Source of the DNA: Hofstenia miamia
Taxonomy: Eukaryota; Xenacoelomorpha; Acoela
DNA length: 64,000 nt
Direction of reading: 5' to 3'
Assembly: GCA_004352715.1 (NCBI GenBank)
Contig: SCFE01000073.1
Span: 733,882 to 797,881 of the forward strand
The notes below the pieces were generated by a model. That model was not told where the DNA came from. It saw only the letters and a list, made by a program, of their open reading frames with translations, and made no database searches. Of this stretch, positions 22,372 through 32,906 are shown in pieces. Positions within the stretch are counted from its first letter, which is position 1. Every line of letters begins with the position of its first letter. Position numbers and translations under genes: made by a program.

Positions 22372-22915
22372 ATGTATACAATTGAGACGTTCACATTCAC
22401 GAAAGAAACTTTTCAGAAACTTTTTGGTGACAACAAAGATGCTGTCTTAATGGCCTTTGGAATTCTAATTTTCTTCATGTTTGTAATTGCATTCATTAAC
22501 TACACATCTGTCCAAACGATTGATGCCATGTCAAAATCTGAACGAATGCATCCGGGTACTTCCACTCTCCTTCAATCAATCCAGTATTCAAACATAACAA
22601 CAGCCGTGGTGATTGCTAGTATTTTAGCCATATTTATGAAATCCGAAAATGAACTTCTAAATACAATGGGTTGCAAGCTAGTAAATTATGTGATTTGTAT
22701 TTCGGTGACTACTTCTTTAGTACTTTCTGTTGTCTTATCTGTATGGAAAGCATGTCTAGTAAGATATCCTAAAGCATACAAACTCAAGTCTAGTAACTGG
22801 ACATTGAACATCATTTATAGTGTTATTTTAATTACACTTCTGATGTGCTTGCCTTTTTCAATATATGCCAATTTGCGGGTGAAAAATGATTCTGCACAAT
22901 CACATGAAGATTCAG
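22372..22915 (+). CDS. Seven-transmembrane receptor-like protein, exon 1 (TM1-TM4)
   Basis: Exon 1 starts at ATG 22,372 and ends at CAG|GTAAGA (donor 22,916), giving 181 codons plus one base. Joined with 26,069-26,251 and 32,452-32,906 it encodes a 393-residue membrane protein. Predicted helices here are TM1 (24-44, AVLMAFGILIFFMFVIAFIN), TM2 (about 72-90), TM3 (about 101-125) and TM4 (about 144-166). Class A GPCR-like traits are Cys101 at the outer end of TM3, Val-Arg-Tyr (130-132) followed by Pro-x-x-Tyr where Asp-Arg-Tyr would be, and Trp143 before TM4. The TM2 Asp and TM1 Gly-Asn signature are missing, and the loop after TM1 is long (about 27 residues). If translated past the donor the frame stops at 22,944. 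Ligand and role unknown. Confidence 0.65.
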
Positions 22916-23080
22916 GTAAGATTTCAAAATTTATTGTTAACTAATGTTGATAATTATAATCTTGGACCAATTCCCTGATATACATGTATATATCATTTAA
23001 TGCCAATGTTTAGCCAAATAAACTAAGATTTATATAAATTATCGCCAAAATTTCCTTATGCTTAATCTTAGTTGCATTAC

Positions 23081-23082
<2 letters not shown>

Positions 23083-23168
<86 letters not shown>
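23083..23168. repeat. (AT)n microsatellite
   Basis: An unbroken AT dinucleotide run of about 85 bp in intron 1 of the 7TM gene. Similar AT runs border several assembly gaps in the window. Confidence 0.95.
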
Positions 23169-23171
<3 letters not shown>

Positions 23172-23749
23172 TATATATCAATTTCATTTACATTTACATT
23201 AAATCAACTTCCAATTAACATTAACAAAACATCAAATGGAAACCAGTAAGGTAAAATAATTAAAACTGCATTTATATAAATATAAAATAAATTTTAGAAC
23301 TTACTTTTCATCACTCATTCTAAAAACAAATAGAAATGTTAAGTAAAGATTTCAAATACATTAAATAGGTATAAATTAAATCATCTGAATATATACTATA
23401 TAAATACTTGATAGCAAACATGAATCTCAATAAAATTCGCTACATCTAGACATTCACGTCATAGCAGCTTTTTCAATATCAACACAACATTTCTTACACA
23501 CAAAAATGCGCGAATGTAAACATAATCATTTTATATCTATAGTCATTTCTATTACTGTCCATCAATACTTATGATAGTTTGAAATCAAGTGGGCCTTCCA
23601 AAATTCATGGGCACTTAAAATCACTTTACTTATGATTGCCAGTCCCTTAAAAAACATATTTAACTAATGCATAAGAAATAATTACTTTCCGGGTTATTTA
23701 TAAATTGCTCATGTTACCCCATTTTTAAGAAAAACGACCGGTAGTTGCA

Positions 23750-24905
23750 CAATATTATATGCCAATAAGCAAATTATTCGAGAGATTATTCACGATCAAA
23801 TAACGGAACACTTAAATAAATACATTCTTTTGTCAACTACTCAATTTAGATTTCGAAAAATTTTTCAACTACTGATGTCCTTTTAAAAGCTACTAAGAAT
23901 TGGTAATCTTCACTTGACGCAAATAACTTCGTAGCTATTGCTAGCTTAGACCTTTCTAAAGCTTTTGATTCTATTTATCATATTGACCATTGCATACTTA
24001 TGGAAAAATTATCACATATGGGATTTCCTTATAATCGCAGAATTTGGATGACTATTTATTTGAAACATTTGTTTTTTTCAGATTGGCTACGTGTTAATAA
24101 TGGTGTTCCTCAAGGAACAATTCTTGGTACCCTTCTTTTGAGTATATATGCAAATGATATGCACGTGTCAGTTGATTGTAATTTAATTCAATACGCCGAT
24201 GATACAAGCATATTCAGCGATAATAAATCCATGCATATGGCAATTGAATCTATAGAATTAAATTGTAACAAATTATGTACGTATTTCAGGATGCACAATG
24301 AAGATAATACTGAAGTTTGTATTTTCCAAGCCACTAAAAATAATTACTGTTTAATTTATTTATATAAAAAAACGCTTTTTCCAAGACAGCTTGTCATTTT
24401 GAATACTATGTTGACATTTTTAACCCTTTCGGTCCTAATGGGACATATACGTCCCAAGAACATTTTTCAATTACTAAAATCAATTTTAAACGATTATAAT
24501 ACTGCTGGGACATATTTGTCCCATGGTCGAAAAACACATGTACCTATTATAAAAATTTTTAATTTTGCTTATGTTAGTTAAGGAGTGTCATAATAAGTGG
24601 GAGATACCGAAAAATGATTGAAAGTTAATTGCGCAAAAGTCGGATCGAAAGGGTTAAGAAGCAAATTTAAATTTACTTTAAGCAAAGGTATATCTTAAGT
24701 CAATCATGGCTAGGATGCAAATACTAGAACAATGATTATTCAACTACCCGTACTTGAAACCTCCTAGTAAATTCTCCCCAGCCTGTTAATTTGTTGTGTA
24801 GTATTTTTTGCTTTTGTATGTTTGTATATTTTTAACGCTATTCAGATAAATTATCAGTTTTAATTGTATATATTTGGCTGAATAAAGAATATCTCATCTT
24901 ATCAT
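23750..24905 (+). pseudogene. CR1/jockey-like LINE fragment with reverse transcriptase core
   Basis: A degraded reverse transcriptase reads forward in several frames: ISKLFERLF and ITEHLNKYILLSTTQFRFRK (about 23,760-23,870), ASLDLSKAFDSIYHIDHCIL (motif A, about 23,943-24,000), NNGVPQGTILGTLLLSIYAN (motif B region, about 24,100) and LIQYADDTSIFS (catalytic Tyr-Ala-Asp-Asp, about 24,185-24,220). A piggyBac-like MITE (24,424-24,653) has landed downstream of the core. Beyond it, 24,660-24,905 looks like the LINE 3' UTR, with AACGCTATTCAGATAAATTA and GAATAAAG. The 5' half (endonuclease) is missing, as usual for truncated LINE copies. It lies wholly inside intron 1 of the 7TM gene, same strand. Confidence 0.8.
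24424..24653. mobile_element. piggyBac-like MITE with TTAA duplications
   Basis: Ends CCCTTTCGGTCC and GGATCGAAAGGG are inverted copies with one mismatch. TTAA flanks both sides (24,420-24,423 and 24,654-24,657). A TTAA target and a CCC start are typical of piggyBac. The 230-bp body has no transposase. GGGACATAT-CGTCCCA and GGGACATATTTGTCCCA motifs recur inside and may be subterminal binding sites. It is inserted in the LINE fragment, so it is younger than that insertion. Confidence 0.8.
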
Positions 24906-26068
24906 GTGAATGATTACTACTATATATATTAAAAAAGCCTTCTAGAATCAATTCGAATTTGTAACGTTTGAATATTCTAGCATTTTATTATATGACTATT
25001 AGTTCCCTGTTTTAAATTTAATAAGTCAAATTTATAACTCAATTTTGTTTAAAGGTAATAATGATGGCTCTATTCACGCAATGAGTTTTTTTCAGCATGT
25101 ACAGACAATACACAGCAGTTATGCCTGGAGGTGATTTACCTACTGTAAAAAGCAATAAAGTAAACATTGTATTAGTATATATTTTGTTTATAGTTTTTTT
25201 ATTTTCATTTTTTTATAATATGGTTGATATATTTTATCTTGAATTTATTATGTTTTAATTTGAATGATGAAATTATTAATTTTGAATGGCTTATATTTTC
25301 AACTCTTTTCTCTATATTTTAAATTTAACGTCGTAAAATTTATGATTTGAATGTGTATAGTCTGTATAGTCTACCACAGCAGAGAAATTCTTAAAACTTC
25401 ACTGAAATTGATCTTTGATGTTGATCTCATTTCCTGCGCCCATGAAGTATTATTTTTGCCTCCTTTTTATGTATATTGCCAGAATTTCTCAGAAAGTTGA
25501 TGAAATTTCATTAAAGATTCAATATTGGTCCTAGCAAAGGAATACCTAATTAAATTTTGTCGCAGGTATGGATTTTGAGAGCGTCGTCTGAATAGCTTAA
25601 TGATTAATGTCTTATTCGTATTGTTTCACATTATGTGTATGGTGTTAATCCTTTTACCGCCAATGAATTTTTGCAAATCTCCTTTGAAAATTTCTGATAG
25701 TGCGTGTGAAATTTAATGCATTTGAAGAATCACCTGCTGATTTATATATGTGAATGATAGTCGGCCCCCTACTTCTCTAGGTAAATTTTTCAAAAAAGAT
25801 TTACTACTGCTTTCAACGACACTAATTATTAATCCTTAATTTTTGGTATTGATCTTTGAACATGATTTAAACTTAAATTTCTATGTAACATAGCTTATTC
25901 GTTTTAATATTAAACATGGTCTTACGAAAAATGTTTAAAGAGTGTACGTTTTTTTGGTTTTATATTTAGTTTGTTAAAATGGACTTTTGCAATCATTACT
26001 ACATTATACTCTGAAAAGTTGATGAAAAGCCATTACTTTAATGATGTCATCTACTTTTTCATTTTTAG

Positions 26069-26251
26069 ATGCCTTTGCTGTTCCCACTGAGAGCACTCAT
26101 CTCTATAAGTATTTGGTAGCAAACTCTACGGATCATTATTTGGTTCAGCATAAAAAGTCCTTCGGCACATACAGCTTTGTGGCGGTCGATTTCAACCAAG
26201 TACCAGGATTTCGAAGACCATTCAATTTTTTCGCGGTTGCAACTGAAAAAA
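26069..26251 (+). CDS. Seven-transmembrane receptor-like protein, exon 2 (long outer loop)
   Basis: A 183-nt exon between CATTTTTAG and AAA|GTAAAT, phase 1 at both ends. Its first two bases complete the Asp codon begun at 22,915. It encodes residues 182-242: AFAVPTESTHLYKYLVANST, DHYLVQHKKSFGTYSFVAVD and FNQVPGFRRPFNFF. The segment is hydrophilic with an Asn-Ser-Thr glycosylation site at Asn200. By position it is most of the second extracellular loop between TM4 and TM5, giving a loop of about 90 residues against the 20-30 of most class A receptors. An exon devoted to one outer loop suggests a lineage-specific insertion. Phase compatibility on both sides is the main support; cDNA would settle it. 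Confidence 0.6.
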
Positions 26252-26937
26252 GTAAATTTTTTTTATACAGTATATTGTTTAATTTTCCCCACATATAGTC
26301 TCTGGTTACTACTATTTAAACACTTTTTGTTAACCTTCATCTAGAGAAAGCACAGATAGCCGTAATCAGATCAAAGTATACCTCAATGCAAATAAGATTT
26401 GACTATATGCCCATACATTTTTATGTTTGAACCTATATTGAAAATGACTAACAGCATAGAGTGGCACCCATGATAGAATAATACACTTACGATGATATCG
26501 ATATTCAATATTTGGTTTATGTTTTCATTTACACCATGCTATGCTTATACATGTAGAAAACGTTGTTTGAGCAGATTATAGATATCGGTAATGACCAAAA
26601 CCTATTTAATTTATAGAACGCGGATTTTGCATCTTTTCACGCAATAACGGTATTTTTGCCTGAATTTACCCAAGACGCAACTTTTATTCGCCACTCAGAA
26701 TTTTACTCAAGCTTTCTCACAGATTTCGCATCAAAGCTGGTTTAAACTGCAGGTTGAGTTTGAATTAGACCTTATAAAGTAGCGAATTAACCCTTTATGA
26801 AATTTGGACGCAATTGCAAATAAGGAATATGCTGGTAAATAGCATCAACGTAGTCGATTCTAAACCGTACTAAAGTAAAATTGCAGCAATTTTTGCAAAA
26901 AGTCCGCAGCTGAGGAAAAGGATATTCTACTCAAGGG

Positions 26938-27125
26938 TCATGATTGGTTGGTACTTTTTTTCATTCTTGAAAATCTCAAATTTTCCAAATTTATCTCAAA
27001 TACTTCCAAGATTATTATTTAATGGACACATTTCCCTTATAAAAATTACTACAAGTGTCCATTCTGAGAGAAATTCTGAAGATTTGAGATTTTCAAGAAT
27101 GAAAAAAAGTACCAACCGTCATGAT
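26938..27125. mobile_element. Hairpin MITE, about 188 bp
   Basis: The first 43 bases (26,938-26,980) return inverted at 27,083-27,125 with one mismatch (GGTTGGTACTTTTTTTCATT core). A second inner pair, AATGGACAC and GTGTCCATT, flanks the loop, so the element can fold into a long hairpin. The outermost bases TCATGA form a palindrome and may be part of the target site. It is in intron 2 of the 7TM gene. Confidence 0.85.
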
Positions 27126-27544
27126 TAGGGAGAATATCACTACTCTGAAAGCTGAATCGTATAAGAGCGGTTTTATTAGAAAATTGAGTGTACATTCTAT
27201 TCTATTGGGGCATTTGTTTTAATGTAGAGACTCTAAAATACCATTTTATTGTTTGTGATGTACTGCTTTTGATAAGGAATAGTAAATTTCTTGGTTCATT
27301 TTTTTCTAACTTATCGTTTCAAATTCTTACTCGTTTTGCTCAATTTTTTACAGCAACCAAATGCGCTCTTTGTTTATCAATGAAATAATTGTAGGTCTTA
27401 AAAGTATTGCTTTACCTAGTGAACATTTTTCGTTAAGCATGCATGTATGTTAAAATATAGAATTTTAGAAACTACATTTCATTTAGAAGCGATAAGCATT
27501 AAATGTTTCGCATAATGCCTTTAAAGTTTGGCGTAGAAAGGTAG

Positions 27545-27874
27545 TTAGAGTAGCAGAGTAGCATAGAGGGGTTTCCCCCTGACGACCGGTTCATCTGAAA
27601 ATGATGGATCCTTATTCTTGTTCCACTGAACAATAGTCCTAGCAACAGTATTTGTTGAGAAGCCTAGCGCTTCAGCTACACGCTTCCGTACTGGTCTTTG
27701 AGATCCTGCCCTTCCTTCATGCTTTTCTTTAATGAAATACTGATGAACTCGCACAATTAGAATTTTTTCAGCAGGGGATAGCTCGTGTTTGACAAACAGT
27801 ATCTCGTCCATTATTGTCAACTGATAAAATCCAAAGATAGCGTCGGAATAGCCTTGAATTGACCAATCTGACAA
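27545..27874 (-). pseudogene. Transposase-like N-terminal fragment with helix-turn-helix
   Basis: A minus-strand frame of 109 codons. The useful part reads LSPAEKILIVRVHQYFIKEK, then RPVRKRVAEALGFSTNTVAR and TIVQWNK. The Lys-Arg-Val-Ala-x-Ala-x-Gly-x-Ser-x-x-Thr-Val-x-x-Ile core is a helix-turn-helix of the kind opening Tc1/mariner-like transposases of several invertebrates. No catalytic domain follows: the frame ends at 27,545 and no continuation is visible. The upstream side is close to the gap at 27,975, so part of the element may be hidden there. It lies in intron 2 of the 7TM gene on the opposite strand. A host DNA-binding protein is the alternative, but isolated position and truncation favour a remnant. 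Confidence 0.45.
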
Positions 27875-27974
27875 TGAAACTCATACAATAACTATAAAAG
27901 AAATATTGGGTTTCGATTGACGGTTCAGTTTTGCGTGTCCGATCTCAGTTGGCAAGGACAATAATAGAAATATT

Positions 27975-28974
27975 NNNNNNNNNNNNNNNNNNNNNNNNNN
28001 NNNNNNNNNNNNNNNNNNNNNNNNNNNNNNNNNNNNNNNNNNNNNNNNNNNNNNNNNNNNNNNNNNNNNNNNNNNNNNNNNNNNNNNNNNNNNNNNNNNN
28101 NNNNNNNNNNNNNNNNNNNNNNNNNNNNNNNNNNNNNNNNNNNNNNNNNNNNNNNNNNNNNNNNNNNNNNNNNNNNNNNNNNNNNNNNNNNNNNNNNNNN
28201 NNNNNNNNNNNNNNNNNNNNNNNNNNNNNNNNNNNNNNNNNNNNNNNNNNNNNNNNNNNNNNNNNNNNNNNNNNNNNNNNNNNNNNNNNNNNNNNNNNNN
28301 NNNNNNNNNNNNNNNNNNNNNNNNNNNNNNNNNNNNNNNNNNNNNNNNNNNNNNNNNNNNNNNNNNNNNNNNNNNNNNNNNNNNNNNNNNNNNNNNNNNN
28401 NNNNNNNNNNNNNNNNNNNNNNNNNNNNNNNNNNNNNNNNNNNNNNNNNNNNNNNNNNNNNNNNNNNNNNNNNNNNNNNNNNNNNNNNNNNNNNNNNNNN
28501 NNNNNNNNNNNNNNNNNNNNNNNNNNNNNNNNNNNNNNNNNNNNNNNNNNNNNNNNNNNNNNNNNNNNNNNNNNNNNNNNNNNNNNNNNNNNNNNNNNNN
28601 NNNNNNNNNNNNNNNNNNNNNNNNNNNNNNNNNNNNNNNNNNNNNNNNNNNNNNNNNNNNNNNNNNNNNNNNNNNNNNNNNNNNNNNNNNNNNNNNNNNN
28701 NNNNNNNNNNNNNNNNNNNNNNNNNNNNNNNNNNNNNNNNNNNNNNNNNNNNNNNNNNNNNNNNNNNNNNNNNNNNNNNNNNNNNNNNNNNNNNNNNNNN
28801 NNNNNNNNNNNNNNNNNNNNNNNNNNNNNNNNNNNNNNNNNNNNNNNNNNNNNNNNNNNNNNNNNNNNNNNNNNNNNNNNNNNNNNNNNNNNNNNNNNNN
28901 NNNNNNNNNNNNNNNNNNNNNNNNNNNNNNNNNNNNNNNNNNNNNNNNNNNNNNNNNNNNNNNNNNNNNNNNNN
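27975..28974. other. Assembly gap, 1000 N
   Basis: Exactly 1000 N, so probably a default size. It is followed by an AT dinucleotide run. Frames reported across it are meaningless. Confidence 0.99.
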
Positions 28975-29569
28975 ATATATATATATATATGTACCACTTC
29001 AAAAAACTAAGAAAATCTATGTAACCTTAATCCCGAACGTAGTGAAGAAGCTGACATATATAATTTTTAGACTGCGTGTATAAGCCGCACCCCAAACTTT
29101 TGAACAAAATTTTAGGTTCACAAGTGCGACGAGGAATTACGGTAATTGGTTTTAGAATGACGGTCTGATGAATATTTTTTATGTGACGACTTCTGTTTGT
29201 ATTTGTTGCTTTTAAAATTCAGAAAGTTGATTTTTTAGGGTTTCTATAAGTTCTGAAAATTCTTTTTGATGAATTTATATTCTTTCAACAAGAAGCTTAC
29301 CAGAATGCCATCTACCGTTAAAATTTGAAATGAAATTTTTATTAAATAACTAGGCTTAAATACTTTACATGCTTTCAGGGGCTTATGCAGGACTTTCCGT
29401 TGGGAGGAGGAAATCTCAATTTTAACTACGATCAAGTGATTGCCCATATTTAAAACAGGTCAAAAAATGGATTTCATGCCCTTATTTTTTAATTTTTTTT
29501 AATTTTTTGTAAAATTTTTTTTGAATTAATCAATCAAAATCTTAAAACTGATGGAGAAATATATTCCAT

Positions 29570-30597
29570 CAGAATAGAATAGAATTTGTTAATAAGTGTA
29601 GTACATTGGCATAACTACACACCTCAACAAAAGCTGCTAATACTACACTTAATGCGTCAATAACAACATAAAATACACAAAACTATAAAAACAATAACAA
29701 AAAACATGGATTCAGAATTTACAGTTTACCCAGTTTATTGCTAATTATTTTAACTAATGATATTTTCTTATTAATGAAAAGTATCTTATGGAATGTGAAG
29801 CACTGTCATGATTAGAATATGAACTTTTGTCACCCCTAGTCGAGTAATTATCATTATGAATATTTGCTCCCATTTAATTTGTGAGTCGATTTTATTTATT
29901 AATGAGTGGCTCATGTCATTAAATAAATCATTACAGTATCTATAATGACTTAATACTAGCGAGTTAACCAACATCGATTTCATTTTGGAATTTACAAAAT
30001 TGCCTACATGTGAAATAGTTTTAATTCGCATTGTGATTTTGCGTAATACTATGCGTATGTGACTTTATTATTTCAATTTATTATCGATTGTTAATCCAAG
30101 ATATTTGAAGGATACTACTTGAGTAATTTTTGACCCCGGAAAATTTAAAATGTGTGATTGTTTATCTTTGTGAAAAGGCGACATAACACAGAATTCTGTT
30201 TTAGAGGGATTTAGAGTTGAATGGTGCATATTAAAATATTTTAGCAGTTGAGAAATATTGATTTATAACTTACTAATGGATGTTTCTATTTGATTATCAT
30301 GTGTGTAAGTACACGTGTCGTCAGCATACTGCAGTATTCCACAATCATTGCTTAAATTGCCATTTAAATCATTTACATACAACGAGAAAATAAGAGACCT
30401 TAAAATAGTATCTTGTGGGACACCTTTGTAAGTTTTATCCCAGTTAGAAAATATACCATTTACCTTAACTCTTTGAAAACGATCACTTAAGTAGCACTAA
30501 ATTTATACTATTAGAGTAGAAACCAATGTATTCTAACTTTTTAAGAAGAGTGTAGTGATCAATTTTCAGTAGCGTAAAGTAAATCATCAGAGGTCAG
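29570..30597 (-). pseudogene. CR1-like LINE reverse transcriptase, minus strand
   Basis: Read from about 30,590 downwards: IDHYTLLKKLEYIGFYSNSI, VNGIFSNWDKTYKGVPQDTI (motif B region, Gln-Asp-Thr for the usual Gln-Gly-Ser/Thr), SLYVNDLNGNL, ILQYADDTCTYTHDNQIE (intact Tyr-Ala-Asp-Asp), a stop, LNPSKTEFCVM, and VVSFKYLGLTIDNKLK. After a frame change, 30,031-29,786 reads MLVNSLVLSHYRYCNDLFND, the thumb-like segment. The order and motifs are those of a CR1-like element cut at its 5' end. The likely 3' end has TCTATTCTATTCTGATGG-type repeats near 29,570. At 30,597 it abuts an AATCA-rich simple repeat. Located in intron 2 of the 7TM gene, antisense. Confidence 0.75.
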
Positions 30598-30604
30598 GGT
30601 TGGA

Positions 30605-30656
30605 AGTTTCGCATCAAATCAAATCAAATCAATTGATATCAATTCAAATCAACAGT
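30605..30656. repeat. AATCA-rich simple repeat
   Basis: Imperfect pentamer run (AAATC/AATCA units) directly at the 5' truncation point of the minus-strand LINE. Confidence 0.7.
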
Positions 30657-31037
30657 AATTTTTTGTTGATAACAACAGTATTACATTATTTGATACAATG
30701 TATTCTTTACTTACTTCAACGAAATTCACTAATTTGCGAGCTCATGTACTTAAGCAGGGCACACGACATCATTAATAATTACTAATGCAATCCTGATTGC
30801 ACTGCAGCAGATTTATATTTTGATAAGTCTTTATCCTAAATTTTGCATGCTTACAAATCCAGTATGTTCATTATTGATAATATTTCAACCATATTTAGTA
30901 AGTCAATTTTTAAATTATAGATCTGCTGAAAGTGTTGCACAATACAGTTAATATGAAATTGTTCTACATATGATAGGGCCTAGCTATAAAAAGTGTCAAG
31001 AAAAATAAATAAATAAATATATTAAAATTATATATAT

Positions 31038-31181
31038 NNNNNNNNNNNNNNNNNNNNNNNNNNNNNNNNNNNNNNNNNNNNNNNNNNNNNNNNNNNNNNN
31101 NNNNNNNNNNNNNNNNNNNNNNNNNNNNNNNNNNNNNNNNNNNNNNNNNNNNNNNNNNNNNNNNNNNNNNNNNNNNNNNNN
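31038..31181. other. Assembly gap, 144 N
   Basis: A run of N bordered on the left by an AT dinucleotide repeat, in intron 2 of the 7TM gene. Confidence 0.99.
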
Positions 31182-31315
31182 ATTATAACTCCCACTCTGC
31201 ATCAATTTTTTCAAAACTAACAAAAACTACTGAAAAACCAAACTTACAAACATATTACACACAAACAACAAAAGTATTTATGGCTTTAAGTATTTAGATG
31301 AAAAACAACGCTTGT

Positions 31316-31690
31316 TCAAATTCTTGATAAAGTTTTTTCTGAAAAATCTTTAAGTTTAAGAAGCGCCCTCCCATTATTATTCCAGTTGCAATTTTTACTA
31401 AAAGTATTCAAGGCATTTATAAATTCGAATCTTTGTTTTTCTAATGGGTTTGAAATCCTTCCTTTTTGAAGTTGTTGGTATTGAGAGCACACTTTCATAC
31501 ATAGCTGATAGATAGGAAATGATTGACTGAATATATTCCTTTCTTGCCGTTACAATTGCATGGCCAATTTGACGAAGGTGTGCTTGCTTTTTTTTTCAGG
31601 AATCATTCAATATATGACTATCCCAGAACTTCCTTACAGACGTTGAATTAAAATTGAATTTAGAATATGAAGGTAAGTAATGTTGTATTG
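31316..31690 (-). pseudogene. Possible LINE C-terminal fragment
   Basis: Minus-strand translation of about 31,690-31,590 gives YLPSYSKFNFNSTSVRKFWD then SHILNDS and a stop. Further on, 31,498-31,316 gives FEFINALNTF, then WNNNGRALLKLKDFSEKTL. Both resemble the weakly conserved tail of CR1-like reverse transcriptases (Trp-Asn/Asp ... Leu ... Phe-x-x-Lys). No core motif is present, so the call is tentative. Confidence 0.35.
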
Positions 31691-31945
31691 CATTTCTAAT
31701 CTGAGTTGACATTGAGATACAAATATTTTGATTTTTATTGCCAAAAATTAATTCACAATGCACAGAATGCGTTTTTTATATGAATTTATGAGCATGTTCA
31801 TGTTTCGAACTTAAATTGGTGTAGTAGCAATCGCAACGGAATTTTTATACCCAGTCTTATGTTTGGTGTTCGCTAATGATTTGCCATTCTTTAGTTCTTC
31901 AATATATTTTAAAGTTAAATGCACGTAGTGATGCAGGGCGACAAG

Positions 31946-32340
31946 TTAAACTAGACTGCAAATAAAAAAAACAAGAGCTTGCAAATGCGCATGGTCAATT
32001 CTTATAACATTCTTAAAATGGTCAGTCCAGACATCTTTAGGTGTTTGCTTAACTAACGCCATTGCATTTATGGAGAGTATCTTCGACAACATTATAATTT
32101 TACTTAAATTTTTTCGCAGAACGACGAAATCGGAGCGTATTTCTTTAATTGTTTGCTTGGTTGCTCCACGAACACTAAGTTTTCGTCTTCTTTTGATATA
32201 CACTCTTATTAATCTAAATCCTTTTATCAAAAAATAAGTTAAAGTCATACCATGTCACATCCAGCTCATGCATTAATATTTGCGTTAAGGCTTCAAATTG
32301 GGAATCATCAGACCAAATATCCATCGCTATTTTGAAACAT
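31946..32340 (-). pseudogene. Unidentified coding-like remnant, minus strand
   Basis: Two frames could join: 32,340-32,220 reads MDIWSDDSQFEALTQILMHE then LDVTWYDFNLFFDKR, and 32,248-31,946 reads RLIRVYIKRRRKLSVRGATK, IMLSKILSINAMALVKQTPK and DVWTDHFKNVIRI. The frame change falls near 32,220. Composition is protein-like, and Trp-x-Asp-His-Phe plus basic segments hint at a mobile-element protein, but I cannot name the family. It ends about 110 nt before receptor exon 3, on the other strand. Confidence 0.35.
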
Positions 32341-32451
32341 GTACAAAACGGTAACTAAATTTTTTTAGTGTACAGAATGGGATTATAAAAAATTCAATCT
32401 TGAATCAATCTTTGTTATGTACCTAAATATTAAGTAATATATTATATTTAG

Positions 32452-32906
32452 AGAAAACATGTGCTTCAGGTAACAATGACACCCGTGTTAAATTGGAAGC
32501 TATTACCTTTGCGTTCATTCTTGGACTAAGCGTTGCTCAAGTAATTTCTGTAATCATGATGTGCATAAATGATGGTAAAGAAACACCAGATGAACTTAAG
32601 GAAATTATTGGTGTTGTTAGTGAAATCGGAGAGCATTCATCCACCGTGAATTGTTTCATTTTTTATCCTTCTATTTTTAACGCTATTCTATTATTTATTC
32701 AAGCTTTATTATCAATACCTGTGAACACATTTCAGATTATGAACAGCCACAGCGCACTCATTCATACATCATCTATATTCTGTCTTCTTTACTTCCTTGT
32801 CAGCCATTCTATCTATTACATGATTTTTGTTAGAGAATACCGCATCTATAAATTTCGAATCTATTCTCAATATATTGCGTTTTTAAAACGTAAAACGAAG
32901 CAATGA
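32452..32906 (+). CDS. Seven-transmembrane receptor-like protein, exon 3 (TM5-TM7, C-terminus)
   Basis: The last exon starts after TATATTTAG and enters in phase 1; its first two bases complete a Lys codon with the final base of exon 2. The stop TGA is at 32,904-32,906. It encodes residues 243-393: the end of the outer loop with KKTCASGNNDTR (Cys246 could pair with Cys101; Asn251 is a glycosylation site), TM5 (about 259-281, AITFAFILGLSVAQVISVIM), an inner loop of about 27 residues, TM6 (about 311-334, with Pro332 near its end), TM7 (about 346-369) and a basic tail. TM7 ends SHSIYYMIFVREYRIYKFR, where class A receptors have Asn-Pro-x-x-Tyr then Phe-Arg; the Tyr and the basic helix-8 start are kept but Asn-Pro is lost. 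Cysteine spacing, seven helices and this end argue for a divergent GPCR. Confidence 0.65.

Noticed and set aside
27881-29010. Open frames of about 350 codons across 27,975-28,974
   Set aside because: They consist of N; the real parts are a few AT-repeat codons. The same applies to frames over the gaps at 31,038, 37,035, 38,323, 48,212, 50,059, 51,422 and 61,464.
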